From the NCBI GenBank assembly GCA_050330205.1, contig JBHJOA010000075.1:9084-73083 (forward strand): 64,000 bases of DNA. Direction: 5' to 3'. Both the position numbers and the translations under genes were made by a program. Source of the stretch: Pelagibius sp050330205. Its GTDB lineage: Bacteria; Pseudomonadota; Alphaproteobacteria; Kiloniellales; Kiloniellaceae. Below, in pieces: positions 8,261 to 17,084 of this stretch. Each line of letters starts with the position of its first letter. Within the stretch, counting starts at the first letter, position 1. The notes below the pieces were generated by a model. It made no database searches. It saw only the letters and a list, made by a program, of their open reading frames with translations, and was not told where the DNA came from.

Positions 8261-8308
8261 TTCGTTGCCCCGCTTCCCTCCTTCGCGAGGGTGGCGGGAA
8301 CAGCGGCG

Positions 8309-8944
8309 TCAGCGCGCCGCGCGCGACGGCATGGCTTCCGCCTCGGCGAATTCGCCGGCCTCCCCGGAGGCCTCGGTGTCCGCGTCTTCGTCGTCGTCGC
8401 CTTCGCCCGGGATCGCCGGTGCGATGCCGGCGGCGACGGCGTCCCCCCACTCCGCGATCAGCGCCTTCTGCGCCTTCACCAGGCCCTTCATGCGGCTGCG
8501 CGTCGTCATGAGGTAGTAGTTGCCCACCAGCGCCGGCATGAAGGCGAAAATCGTCCAGCCCGCGAAGGCGGCGCCGTAGGCGACCACCCACACGAAGACG
8601 TCGGAGATCAGGTCCATGGCCATCTGGTGACTCTGGCCGCGCGTCCACAGTTCGATGATGGCCGGCAGGGTGCCGGCGAAGTTGAGCATGCCGACGGTGA
8701 CCGCCAGGTGCTTCTCGCGCGAGCGGTCGGTCATGTAGGCGACCCAGGTCGGCGACATCATCACGAAGAACACCAGGGTCGTCGGCAGCAGCACGGCGGC
8801 GAAGGGGAACAGGATGATGAGCGCGAGCACCTTGACCCAGGTCTTCGGCCGGCGTGACCTCCTCTTGCCCCGAGGCGCCGCGCCCTGGGCCTTCGGCAGT
8901 GCCTTGCCGCCCTTCGGATTGGTCCGGGTCGCCGCCTTCGCCAT
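8309..8944 (-). CDS. Conserved hypothetical membrane protein, partner of the degenerate kinase
   Basis: 211 residues. A very basic N-terminus (residues 1-35, rich in K/R) precedes about three hydrophobic segments: ~38-62 (VKVLALIILFPFAAVLLPTT), ~82-96 and ~115-143. The C-terminus (~175-211) is strongly acidic (GEGDDDEDADTEASGEAGE). Its ATG lies one base after the stop of the kinase-like gene, so the two are surely co-transcribed and probably translationally coupled. I do not recognise a named family. The basic head and acidic tail suggest cytoplasmic termini that bind partners. Confidence 0.8.
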   Translation of the reverse strand: MAKAATRTNPKGGKALPKAQGAAPRGKRRSRRPKTWVKVLALIILFPFAAVLLPTTLVFFVMMSPTWVAYMTDRSREKHLAVTVGMLNFAGTLPAIIELWTRGQSHQMAMDLISDVFVWVVAYGAAFAGWTIFAFMPALVGNYYLMTTRSRMKGLVKAQKALIAEWGDAVAAGIAPAIPGEGDDDEDADTEASGEAGEFAEAEAMPSRAAR

Positions 8945-8945
8945 T

Positions 8946-10988
8946 TCAGAGTACCGAGTTCAGGGTGATCAGGAGCACGGAGATCGCGGCGATCACGCCG
9001 GAGATGACGCTGGAAGCCTCGCGGGCACCGGCGCGCACCACCGCCGGCTTGGTAAGGCCGCCGTTGCGCAGCCAGTTCATCTGCTCGACCAGCGAGGCGT
9101 ACTCCGCCCGCGCGCGGCGGAAGCCTTCCTCGTCGCCGGCGCGCCGGTCCGGGTTGTCGACCAGCTTAACGAGGGCCGTCAGGTTGCCCTGGGCGGCGAG
9201 CTGGCGCAGCATCTCGGTCATCTGCTCGCGGCGCGTGCGGTTGCGGTACTTGTCGACCGCCGGCTTCAACAGGGCCGCGCACCAGGCGGCCAGGTAGGGC
9301 AGCCGCGCCGGCCCTACGTTCTCCTGGACGTCGCCCAGCAGGCGCACAATGCCGAGATTGAAGGTTTCCGGCCGCTCGTCCTGGGCAAGCTCGCTGAAGG
9401 CCCGGTCCGGCGTCATCTTCATGCGCGCGGACACGAAGCCGCCGATGTGCCAGTCCATCGGCGGGCGATCGGTGCGGCCTTGCTGGGCGAAACGCTCCAG
9501 CGCCGGCAGCAGATCGCTCAGGTCGCTGACGAAGTCGTCGGACAGCAGCGGACTCTGGCAGGGCCAGGAGACATTCAGCGCGTAGAGCGCCCGCTCGAGG
9601 CCGTAGCCGATGCGCGGCTTGGTGAGGTGCATGCCGACGAGGTCGAACGAGCGGATAAAGGCGACGATGTCGGCACGCATCTGCGGCTGCGCCTCGATCC
9701 ACATCTGCGGCAGCTTGTGCAGGATGATTTCCGCGAAGGTCTGGCGCCGTTCTTCGTTGTGGTAGTTGACGGCGAAGGCCGTGGAGAGGCCCTGAATGCG
9801 GACGGCGACCTGCTTGTAGCGCAACGGCGCCTGGCTGTCCAAGGCCACGAGGACGCGCGACAACAGCCGGTCCTCGACCCCGGTGGCCCCGCCGCCGACA
9901 CCGATCACCGCCCGGGTCGCCGCCGCCACGGCCGCGGCGCGGACGTCGTCGGACAGCGAGCGGCGGATCCAGCGTTCCAGCTCCGGCGTCTTGATGACCT
10001 GCAGAGCGGCCGGCCAGTCGCGGCCCATCGCGTAGGACAGCGCCGAGGCGTTGTTGTATTCGACGTCCTCGAAAGCGAAGAGGCGCGCCGCCTTGGGCGG
10101 CAGCAGGGCCTGCTTGGGACTGAGGTGGCGGCCGTTCAGCCAGAGCTGCAGGTCGTCGTGGCGCCAGCGCTCCTCCGGGTCGTCGCAGAGCAAGCCGCGC
10201 AGCACCTCCACCATCGGCAGCGAGAGGCGCGTATCGCCCACCAGGGCGGCGTAAGAGCCCTTGCTGATCTTGGCCTCGACGATCTGGTACTCGTTGAGGT
10301 CGGGCACCGGATTGCCGCCGCAGAGCAACACCAGGATCAGCACGCCGAGGGCATAGTAGTCGTCCGCGGGCGAGCCGTGGCCGCGCCCCTCCGGCATTGC
10401 CATGGCGCCGTCGATCGGCTCGTAGATCGACGGCTGCGCCATCGCCGGCGGCAGCGAGAAGCACTCGCCGAGCACCACCGACTCGCGGGTCGCGTCGGAA
10501 AAGAAGAGGTTGTCGGCGCGGATCGCCCGGTGAGTGAGATTGCGGCCGCCGAGTTCCTTGAACACCGGCATCAGCGGGTTCATCACCAGGCGCACGACGC
10601 GATCCTCGCGCCAGGGATCGATGCTCGCGTCCGGCGCCGGCAGGATGCACTCGCCGCCGGGCTGGTGCAGGATGATGACGAACCGGCGCGCCTTTTCCGG
10701 CGGCCAGTAGACCACGGTCCAGCGCAGCGGGGTCACCATCGGCAGGCGGATGAAGCGCGAGAACTGGTTCAGGACGTCGTTGCGCGGGGCGACGTCGCGG
10801 CGGCACACCAGGGCAAAGAGCGCCTTGGGCGATCCGCGCTCGTCGGTCGCATTGAAGGCCCGGACCCCGCCCGGCCCGTCGAGTCCGGGCAGCGGCTGGT
10901 CGGGATGGATACGGTAGCGGTCGGCCACCATGATCGGGCCGGACTCTTCCGCCGCTCCAGCGCTCGCTGCCCCAGGTTGACTGCTCAT
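8946..10988 (-). CDS. Membrane-anchored degenerate protein kinase (pseudokinase)
   Basis: 680 residues. A kinase-like fold spans about 30-290. The catalytic loop reads HRAIRADNLFF (153-163): the usual catalytic Asp of HRD is Ala155, while Asn160 is kept. The DFG motif is replaced by GEC near 174-176, and no convincing beta-3 lysine is seen. The subdomain IX aspartate is retained in DDYYALGVLILVLLCGG (209-224). Residues ~300-640 are helical and repeat-like with no domain I can name, and a C-terminal membrane anchor covers ~659-680. The lesions predict loss of phosphotransfer. It is operonic with the membrane protein at 8309-8944. Confidence 0.8.
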   Translation of the reverse strand: MSSQPGAASAGAAEESGPIMVADRYRIHPDQPLPGLDGPGGVRAFNATDERGSPKALFALVCRRDVAPRNDVLNQFSRFIRLPMVTPLRWTVVYWPPEKARRFVIILHQPGGECILPAPDASIDPWREDRVVRLVMNPLMPVFKELGGRNLTHRAIRADNLFFSDATRESVVLGECFSLPPAMAQPSIYEPIDGAMAMPEGRGHGSPADDYYALGVLILVLLCGGNPVPDLNEYQIVEAKISKGSYAALVGDTRLSLPMVEVLRGLLCDDPEERWRHDDLQLWLNGRHLSPKQALLPPKAARLFAFEDVEYNNASALSYAMGRDWPAALQVIKTPELERWIRRSLSDDVRAAAVAAATRAVIGVGGGATGVEDRLLSRVLVALDSQAPLRYKQVAVRIQGLSTAFAVNYHNEERRQTFAEIILHKLPQMWIEAQPQMRADIVAFIRSFDLVGMHLTKPRIGYGLERALYALNVSWPCQSPLLSDDFVSDLSDLLPALERFAQQGRTDRPPMDWHIGGFVSARMKMTPDRAFSELAQDERPETFNLGIVRLLGDVQENVGPARLPYLAAWCAALLKPAVDKYRNRTRREQMTEMLRQLAAQGNLTALVKLVDNPDRRAGDEEGFRRARAEYASLVEQMNWLRNGGLTKPAVVRAGAREASSVISGVIAAISVLLITLNSVL

Positions 10989-11090
10989 TGCCGCTACAAA
11001 GAATATGGCTCGCCGCCCGCCGGCCGTTCAGCCGGTCCGGGTGCCCGTAGCTAACCGCAATAAGGCAAAGAGATCGTTAAGAGGCCGCCG

Positions 11091-11116
11091 GGAAGGCGCG
11101 GAATCCCGCGCTTTCC
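11091..11116 (-). terminator. Hairpin downstream of purA
   Basis: An 11-bp stem with a 4-base loop (arms 11091-11101 and 11106-11116, one G.T pair) follows the purA stop. It is not followed by a U-run on the minus strand, so it is a weak or factor-dependent terminator candidate. Confidence 0.4.
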
Positions 11117-11153
11117 GTCGTTTCGACGGGGCCGGCCGAGGGCTTCGGACCGC

Positions 11154-12446
11154 TCAGTCGGCGAAGGGGTCGCGCACCAGGATGGTGTCGTCGCGCTCCG
11201 GCGAGGTGGAGAGCATCGCCACCGGCACCTCGATCAGTTCCTCGAGGCGGCGGATGTACTTCACCGCCGCGGCCGGCAGCTCGGCCCAGGAGCGCGCGCC
11301 CATGGTGCTCTCGGACCAGCCCGGAATCGACTCGTAGACCGGCCGCGCCGCGGCCTGGCGGGAGGGCTGCGCCGGCAGATAGTCGATCCGCGTGCCGTCG
11401 ATCTCGTAGCCGATGCAGACCTTGATCTCCTCGAGCCCGTCCAGCACGTCGAGCTTGGTCAGCGCGATGCCGTCGATGCCGGCCACCTTGGCCGCCTGGC
11501 GCACCATCACCGCGTCGAACCAGCCGCAGCGCCGCTTCCTGCCCGTGACCACGCCGAACTCGCGGCCGCGCGCGCCCAGCAGTTCGCCGGTCTCGTCGGT
11601 CAGTTCGGTCGGAAACGGCCCGCTGCCGACGCGGGTGGTGTAGGCCTTGGTGATGCCGAGCACGAAGTCGAGGGCGGCCGGACCCATGCCGGAGCCGGCG
11701 GCGGCGCTGCCGCCGACGGTGTTCGACGAGGTGACGTAGGGATAGGTGCCGTGGTCGACGTCGAGCATGACGCCCTGGGCACCTTCGAAGAGGATGCGGC
11801 GCCCGGCCCGGCGCGCGGCGTCGAGCCGCTGCCACACGCGGTCGGCAAAGGGCAGGATGCGCGGCGCCAGGGCGAGCAGGCCGTCGACGATCTCCGCCGC
11901 CGTGAACTCGGGCTGGCCGAGGCCGCGCAGCAGGGCGTTGTTGTGCACCAGCAGGCCGTCGACGCGCTGGCGCAGCAGCTCGGGATCGGCGAGGTCGCAG
12001 AGCCTGACGGCGCGGCGGCCGACCTTGTCCTCGTAGGCCGGGCCGATGCCGCGGCCGGTGGTGCCGATCTTGCCGTCGCCCTTGGCCGCCTCGCGGGCGC
12101 GGTCGACGGCGCCGTGCATCGGCAGGATCAGGGCGACGCCCTCGGCGATGCGCAGGCGCTCCGGCGTCACCTCGACGCCCTGGGCGCGGATGCGGTCGAT
12201 CTCCTCCACCAGGGCCCAGGGGTCGACCACCACGCCGTTGCCGATAATCGAAAGCTTGTTGGAGCGCACCACGCCGGACGGCAGCAGCGACAGCTTGAAG
12301 ACCTCGCCGCCGATGACCAGGGTGTGGCCGGCGTTATGGCCGCCCTGAAAGCGCACCACCACGTCGGCGCGCTCCGACAGCCAGTCGACGATCTTGCCCT
12401 TGCCCTCGTCCCCCCACTGGGACCCGACGACGACCACGTTAGCCAT
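11154..12446 (-). CDS. purA: Adenylosuccinate synthetase
   Basis: 430 residues, full length. It converts IMP, aspartate and GTP to adenylosuccinate, the first committed step to AMP. The N-terminal GSQWGDEGKGKIVDWL (8-23) holds the GTP P-loop and catalytic Asp, with GGHNAGHTLV following and the C-terminal CSI-type ST..RDDTILVRDPFAD end. The ATG at 12446 begins MANVVVVGSQWG as expected. It lies 6 bases after hisZ on the same strand, a usual alphaproteobacterial pairing. Confidence 0.98.
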   Translation of the reverse strand: MANVVVVGSQWGDEGKGKIVDWLSERADVVVRFQGGHNAGHTLVIGGEVFKLSLLPSGVVRSNKLSIIGNGVVVDPWALVEEIDRIRAQGVEVTPERLRIAEGVALILPMHGAVDRAREAAKGDGKIGTTGRGIGPAYEDKVGRRAVRLCDLADPELLRQRVDGLLVHNNALLRGLGQPEFTAAEIVDGLLALAPRILPFADRVWQRLDAARRAGRRILFEGAQGVMLDVDHGTYPYVTSSNTVGGSAAAGSGMGPAALDFVLGITKAYTTRVGSGPFPTELTDETGELLGARGREFGVVTGRKRRCGWFDAVMVRQAAKVAGIDGIALTKLDVLDGLEEIKVCIGYEIDGTRIDYLPAQPSRQAAARPVYESIPGWSESTMGARSWAELPAAAVKYIRRLEELIEVPVAMLSTSPERDDTILVRDPFAD

Positions 12447-12452
12447 GATGGA

Positions 12453-13607
12453 TCAGTCCTTGATTTCTGAGATTTCGCCGTTGCCGAACAGGTGGCTGCA
12501 GCCGAGGCGGCGCGCCTCCGCGATGGGGTCGGCGACCTCGGCGAGGCCGGCCAGAGTAACCCAGCCCTCCGCGCGCAGGCGCCGGCCCTGTTCCGGCGCC
12601 GCGCCGAAAGGCAGGTAGACGCGCAGGGCGGGCACCGGCGGCGGCAACGCCCGCAGCACGCTGTCCATGTAGAAGGTGAAGCCGGTCGACGACTCGCGGG
12701 TGCCGTTGGGGCCATCGGCCTCGTAGCGCCCGCCGCGGCCGAGTTCGCCGCGCACGCCCTTGGCGAAGAGGATGAAGGAGATGCCGGTCTGGTACTCGAA
12801 GCCCCGGTGCTCCACCGGATCGACGGTAAGGCGCGCCTGCGGCGCCGCCTGGCGGATCAGCGCGGCGACCTCGGCCAGGCGCCGCACCTCGGCGGCGGCG
12901 GCCGCCGGCAGCTTCAGCGCGGCGAGCGCCGCCAGCGCCTTGTCGGCCGGACCGGCGGTGCGCAGCAGGGCCTGGAACAGGTCGTCGTGCCGGCCCGAGA
13001 GTTCGCGCACGGCGGCGGCGTCCTTGCGGTCGAGCGCCGCGCGCAGCTCCGCGACGCGGCCGGCGTCGAGGCCGAGCTCTGCCGCCAGCGCACCCACAAG
13101 CGGCGGCGTGTTGAGATCGACGGAGAGGTCCTGCACGCCGACGGCGTTCAGCGCCTCGATGGCCAGCACCACCACCTCGGCATCGCCGCTCTCCTGCGGG
13201 GCGCCGATCAGCTCGACGCCGGCCTGGGCGAACTGGCGCTCGGGCCTCAGCTGGCTGCCGCGTACCTGCAGCACCTGGCCGCCGTAGCAGAGGCGCAAGG
13301 GGCGCGGCGCCTTTTTCAGGCGCGTGGTGGCGATGCGCGCCACCTGCGGCGTCATGTCGGCGCGCAGGCCCATCATGCGCTGGCTCACCGGGTCCATCAG
13401 GCGGAAGGTCTGGCCGGCCACGGCCGCGCCGGCACCGGTCAGCAGCGCCTCCTCGAACTCCAGCAGCGGCGGCTTCACGCGGTCGTAGCCCTGCGCCTGG
13501 AAGGTGGCGATGAGCCGCTCCACCACCGCCGACTCATGGGCGGCGAGCGGCGGCAGCACGTCCTGCAGTCCGGCCGGCAGGAGGCCTTTTTCGGCGCGAT
13601 CAATCAT
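12453..13607 (-). CDS. hisZ: ATP phosphoribosyltransferase regulatory subunit HisZ
   Basis: A class II aminoacyl-tRNA-synthetase paralogue that activates the short form of HisG in histidine biosynthesis. Visible landmarks are GLLPAGLQDVLPP, the YDRVKPPLLEFEE strand, motif-2 like GLRADMTPQVARIATTRL and RPERQFAQAGVELIG, and RGFEYQTGISFILFA. Its presence implies that HisG here is the short type, encoded elsewhere. From the start chosen it is 384 residues. Three in-frame ATGs at 13631, 13619 and 13607 lie in a 12-base tandem repeat, and the frame also extends to 13685; 13607 best matches the family's short lead-in before LLPAG. Confidence 0.93.
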   Translation of the reverse strand: MIDRAEKGLLPAGLQDVLPPLAAHESAVVERLIATFQAQGYDRVKPPLLEFEEALLTGAGAAVAGQTFRLMDPVSQRMMGLRADMTPQVARIATTRLKKAPRPLRLCYGGQVLQVRGSQLRPERQFAQAGVELIGAPQESGDAEVVVLAIEALNAVGVQDLSVDLNTPPLVGALAAELGLDAGRVAELRAALDRKDAAAVRELSGRHDDLFQALLRTAGPADKALAALAALKLPAAAAAEVRRLAEVAALIRQAAPQARLTVDPVEHRGFEYQTGISFILFAKGVRGELGRGGRYEADGPNGTRESSTGFTFYMDSVLRALPPPVPALRVYLPFGAAPEQGRRLRAEGWVTLAGLAEVADPIAEARRLGCSHLFGNGEISEIKD

Positions 13608-13640
13608 GTCGGCGGGCATGTCGGCGGGCATGTCGGCGGG
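13605..13640. repeat. 12-bp tandem repeat x3 at the hisZ start
   Basis: The unit CATGTCGGCGGG is repeated three times with 12-base period. On the coding strand each unit carries an ATG in the hisZ frame, encoding repeated Met-Pro-Ala-Asp. Copy-number change would add or remove start codons without a frameshift. Confidence 0.85.
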
Positions 13641-13878
13641 AATCTGCGGTCCGGTTCCATGGGCCCGGGATGGCGGGCAGGGCATGGAAGCGGGCGGCGC
13701 CGCTTCCGCCTTCTGTTACCAGCCTTCCCAACCAGGGGCAAACAGAAAACCGGACCGGCGACAGGGAGGGTTTCCGGAATTACTGAGATATCAATACCTT
13801 GAAACTGGTTGCCCGGTGGCGGCCGGTGTAGACTGCGGGCCTGAACCGCTCGCCAACCGCCGGGACCGCGCCACCCCT

Positions 13879-14475
13879 TTGCGACCTTCCTTGAGTTCCC
13901 TGCTGCAGCCCTTCCTGCGCCGCGGGCTCCGCCTCTTCGCCGCGCCGGGCACCCTGGCCGCCGAGAGCCGCGGCCCCGACCGCCTGCTCGGCCTGCTGCT
14001 GCTCGCCGCCGCCGCGGCGCTGGCGGCCGGCTGGATGCTGCCGGTGATGACCGTGCGCACCATGTTCTTCTTCTACGACGAGGTCTCCATCCTGACCGGC
14101 ATGCTGCGCCTGCTCGACAGCGGCGACCACGCGCTCTTCGCGGTCATCCTGCTGTTCACCGTGGTGCTGCCGGTGGCCAAGCTGGCCGTCGCCTGGTTCG
14201 CCTGGAGCCACCTGCGCGTCGACGACCCGCGGGTGCGCCGCCTCCTGGGCTGGATCGAGGCGGTCGGGCGGTGGTCGATGCTCGACGTCTTCGTCGCCGC
14301 CATGGTGGTCGTGGTGATCAAGCTGTCGCTGGTCTCCGACGTGGAGGTCCACGCCGGCCTCTACGTCTTCATCGCCGCGGTGGTCCTCTCCATGCTGGCG
14401 GTGAGGCGCATCGCCGCGCTGGCGCACCGCAGGCTCGCCGGTGATGCGCCACCGCGCTTGGACGAGGTCGGGTGA
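13879..14475 (+). CDS. PqiA-like (paraquat-inducible protein A) membrane protein
   Basis: About 198 residues from TTG at 13879; GTG at 13816 and TTG at 13891 are alternatives and none has a clear ribosome site. Four hydrophobic segments are visible: LLGLLLLAAAAALAAGWMLP, FAVILLFTVVLPVAKLAVAW, the MLDVFVAAMVVVVIKL span and the C-terminal LYVFIAAVVLSMLAV. The P-V-M-T after the first span and the SMLDVFV motif match the PqiA half-repeat. PqiA proteins sit in the inner membrane beside MCE-type lipid-transport proteins, but no PqiB neighbour is present. Function is therefore open. Confidence 0.75.
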   Translation: MRPSLSSLLQPFLRRGLRLFAAPGTLAAESRGPDRLLGLLLLAAAAALAAGWMLPVMTVRTMFFFYDEVSILTGMLRLLDSGDHALFAVILLFTVVLPVAKLAVAWFAWSHLRVDDPRVRRLLGWIEAVGRWSMLDVFVAAMVVVVIKLSLVSDVEVHAGLYVFIAAVVLSMLAVRRIAALAHRRLAGDAPPRLDEVG

Positions 14476-14485
14476 AGGGAAGCCG

Positions 14486-15430
14486 TCACCGGTACAGCCG
14501 CACCTCGAGGCCGTCGTCGAGCTGGTAGATCACCTCGTCCATGCCGTTGCCGTCCAGGTCCTCGAGGCGGAAGTCGCCGATGATCTGGGCGTCGTAGAGC
14601 TCCCGGCCCAGCAGCGTGATCTCGCCGTCCTGGTAGCGCAGCACGTGCAGCGCCCGGCGCCGCGCCGACGGCAGAAAAATTTCCGGCAAGCCGTCCTCGT
14701 CGAAATCGAGGATGGCGGAGAGCCCCTGCTCGCGCGAGCCGAAGACGTGGTTGGCGTAGCCGGCCCGCGATGCCTCCTCGACCAGGCGGCCGTCCTGGAG
14801 CGAGACGATGCGCAGTATGCCGCGACGCTGGTGCGGCGATTCCACGTAGGCGACCTCGACCACGCCGTCGCCGTCGAAGTCCGCCGCGCCGATGGGGTTG
14901 AGCCACTGCCCCGCCTGCAGGTTGCGCGGTCCCTCGGCGACGAGGCGCAGTTCGCCGTCGACCAGGCCGTAGGCCGTCAGCACTGCCCCTTCGCCGGGCG
15001 CCATGCGCACCACCAGGATCTCGTCCTCCCCGCCGCCGTCGAGATCGGCGAGGCGCGGCTGCAGATCGACGAACACCTGGTCCTCGGGCAGCAGCAGGCG
15101 ACGCTCGCCGCCGCCGCGCAGGCGGACCATCAGGCCGCCGGCCTCGACGCCATCGCCCAACACGCCGCCGCCGTCGCGTTCGGTGGGATCGATCAGCCAG
15201 GCCTCGGCGATGCGGCCGAAGCCGAAGGCCGGCCGGCCGTCGGGCAGGGCATCGGCCGGCCGCACGGTGCGCCGCAGCTCGATCCTCAGGCGCGGCGAGG
15301 GCTCGGCGAGAAAGGGCCGGAAGCCGAGCGCCTCCAGGCTCTGTACCCGGGCTTGCGCAATCACGGCGCCGCTATCCGCCAGTGCCAGCAACACGGCCGC
15401 CGCGGCCAGTGCGCGGGCGGCGGCAAACAC
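14486..15430 (-). CDS. Secreted FG-GAP/VCBS-repeat protein
   Basis: 314 residues from GTG at 15430, which lies one base after the serA stop (TAGAGTG), implying translational coupling. A signal peptide covers roughly residues 1-24 (ARALAAAAVLLALADSGAVIAQA). The body contains several calcium-loop style DxDxDG repeats: LADLDGGGEDEILV, GAADFDGDGVVEVAYVE, ILDFDEDGLPEIFL and LEDLDGNGMDEVIYQL. These are beta-propeller blades, suggesting a periplasmic 4-7 bladed propeller. No enzymatic domain is seen and the function is unknown. Its tie to serine synthesis may be positional only. Confidence 0.8.
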   Translation of the reverse strand: MFAAARALAAAAVLLALADSGAVIAQARVQSLEALGFRPFLAEPSPRLRIELRRTVRPADALPDGRPAFGFGRIAEAWLIDPTERDGGGVLGDGVEAGGLMVRLRGGGERRLLLPEDQVFVDLQPRLADLDGGGEDEILVVRMAPGEGAVLTAYGLVDGELRLVAEGPRNLQAGQWLNPIGAADFDGDGVVEVAYVESPHQRRGILRIVSLQDGRLVEEASRAGYANHVFGSREQGLSAILDFDEDGLPEIFLPSARRRALHVLRYQDGEITLLGRELYDAQIIGDFRLEDLDGNGMDEVIYQLDDGLEVRLYR

Positions 15431-15431
15431 T

Positions 15432-17009
15432 CTAGAAGCGCAGCGCTTCCGCCTGTTTGGTGTGCGGCAGGGCACGCACCTTCTCCAGGGTCGCGGTGTC
15501 GATCGGCGCATCCAGCTCCAGCAGGGCGATGGCGTCCTGCCCCTGCGCCGCGCGGCCCAGGTGGAAGGTGGCGATGTTGACTCCGGCATCGCCCAGCGTG
15601 GTCCCCAGCGCGCCGATGAAACCCGGCTTGTCCTCGTTGGTAATGTAGAGCATGTGCGGCGTCAGAGCAGCCTCGATGGAGATGCCCTTGATCTCCACAA
15701 GGCGCGGCTTGTCGCCGCCGAACAGCGTGCCGGAGAGGCTGCGCGGGCCCCGCTCGGTGGTCACCGTGAGGCGGATCAGGGTCTGGTAGTCGCAGTCGCG
15801 CTCGTGCTTCACCTCGGCGACGTCGATGTCGCGCTCGCGCGCCACCAGCGGCGCGTTGACCATGTTCACGGTGTCGAGCATCGGCGTCAGCAGGCCGCAG
15901 AGCGCGACCTGGGTGAGCGGGCGGGTGTTCAGGTGCGCCACCTGGCCCTCATACTCGATGGTCACCTGGGACAGGCCGGTGTGGGTCAGCTGCCCGGCGA
16001 AGCTGCCGAGCTGTTCGGCCAATGTCATGTAGGGCTTCAGGCGCTTGGCCTCCTCCGCCGTGAGGGAGGGCATGTTGAGGGCGTTGGTGATGGCGCCGCT
16101 CATCAGGTAGGCGGACATCTGCTCGGCGATCTGCAGCGCCACCTTCTCCTGCGCTTCCGCCGTCGAGGCGCCGAGGTGCGGCGTGGCGACGACCTGGTCC
16201 ATGCCGAACAGCACGTTCTCCTTGGCCGGCTCGACGGCGAAGACGTCGAGCGCGGCGCCGGCGACGTGGCCGGATTCGATGGCCGCCTTGAGGTCTTCCT
16301 CCACCACCAGGCCGCCGCGCGCGCAGTTGATGATGCGCACGCCGGGCTTGGTCTTGGCCAGGGCCCTGGCGTCGATCATGCCGCGGGTCTGGTCGGTCAT
16401 CGGCACGTGCAGGGTGACGATATCGGCGCGCGCCAGCAGGCTGTCCAGGTCGACCTTCTCGACGTCGAGGTCGAGGGCGCGGTCCGGCGACAGGAAGGGG
16501 TCGTAGGCGATGACGTGCATCCTGAGGCCCTGGGCGCGGTCGGCGACGATGGCACCGATGTTGCCGCAGCCGATGATGCCCAGCGTCTTGCCGGTCAGCT
16601 CGGTGCCCATGAAACGCGACTTCTCCCACTTGCCGGCCTGGGTCGAGCGGTCGGCGGCGGGGATCTGGCGGGCCAGGGAGAGCATCAGCGCGATGGTGTG
16701 CTCGGCGGTGGTGATGGAGTTGCCGTCGGGGGTGTTCATCACCACGATGCCGCGCCCGGTCGCCGCCGGGATATCGACGTTGTCGACGCCGATACCGGCA
16801 CGGCCGACCACCTTCAGCCTGTCCGCCGCGGCGATGACGTCGGCCGTCACCTTCGTCGCGGAACGGATCGCCAGACCGTCGTAATCGCCGACGATGGCTT
16901 TCAGCTCGTCCGGCTTCAGGCCGGTCTTCACGTCCACCTCGAGGCCGCGCTCGCGGAAGATTTCCGCCGCGCGGTCGCTCAGCTCATCCGAAATAAGAAC
17001 CTTGGGCAT
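15432..17009 (-). CDS. serA: D-3-phosphoglycerate dehydrogenase
   Basis: 525 residues, the long form. It oxidises 3-phosphoglycerate to phosphohydroxypyruvate with NAD+, opening serine biosynthesis. The Rossmann motif is GIIGCGNIGAIVADRA (~150-165), followed by RGGLVVEEDL and the catalytic His region VATPHLGASTAEAQEKVA. An intervening regulatory domain (~320-440) and a C-terminal ACT domain (NEDKPGFIGALGTTLGDAGV) follow. It lies directly downstream of serC, 75 bases apart. Confidence 0.98.
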   Translation of the reverse strand: MPKVLISDELSDRAAEIFRERGLEVDVKTGLKPDELKAIVGDYDGLAIRSATKVTADVIAAADRLKVVGRAGIGVDNVDIPAATGRGIVVMNTPDGNSITTAEHTIALMLSLARQIPAADRSTQAGKWEKSRFMGTELTGKTLGIIGCGNIGAIVADRAQGLRMHVIAYDPFLSPDRALDLDVEKVDLDSLLARADIVTLHVPMTDQTRGMIDARALAKTKPGVRIINCARGGLVVEEDLKAAIESGHVAGAALDVFAVEPAKENVLFGMDQVVATPHLGASTAEAQEKVALQIAEQMSAYLMSGAITNALNMPSLTAEEAKRLKPYMTLAEQLGSFAGQLTHTGLSQVTIEYEGQVAHLNTRPLTQVALCGLLTPMLDTVNMVNAPLVARERDIDVAEVKHERDCDYQTLIRLTVTTERGPRSLSGTLFGGDKPRLVEIKGISIEAALTPHMLYITNEDKPGFIGALGTTLGDAGVNIATFHLGRAAQGQDAIALLELDAPIDTATLEKVRALPHTKQAEALRF

Positions 17010-17084
17010 ATCGTTTTAAAGCCTTCTGCTCGCGCCGCCGCTCGCGGCCGCGCCCTCACTGTCATGCGATGGGTTTTGCGCCTT

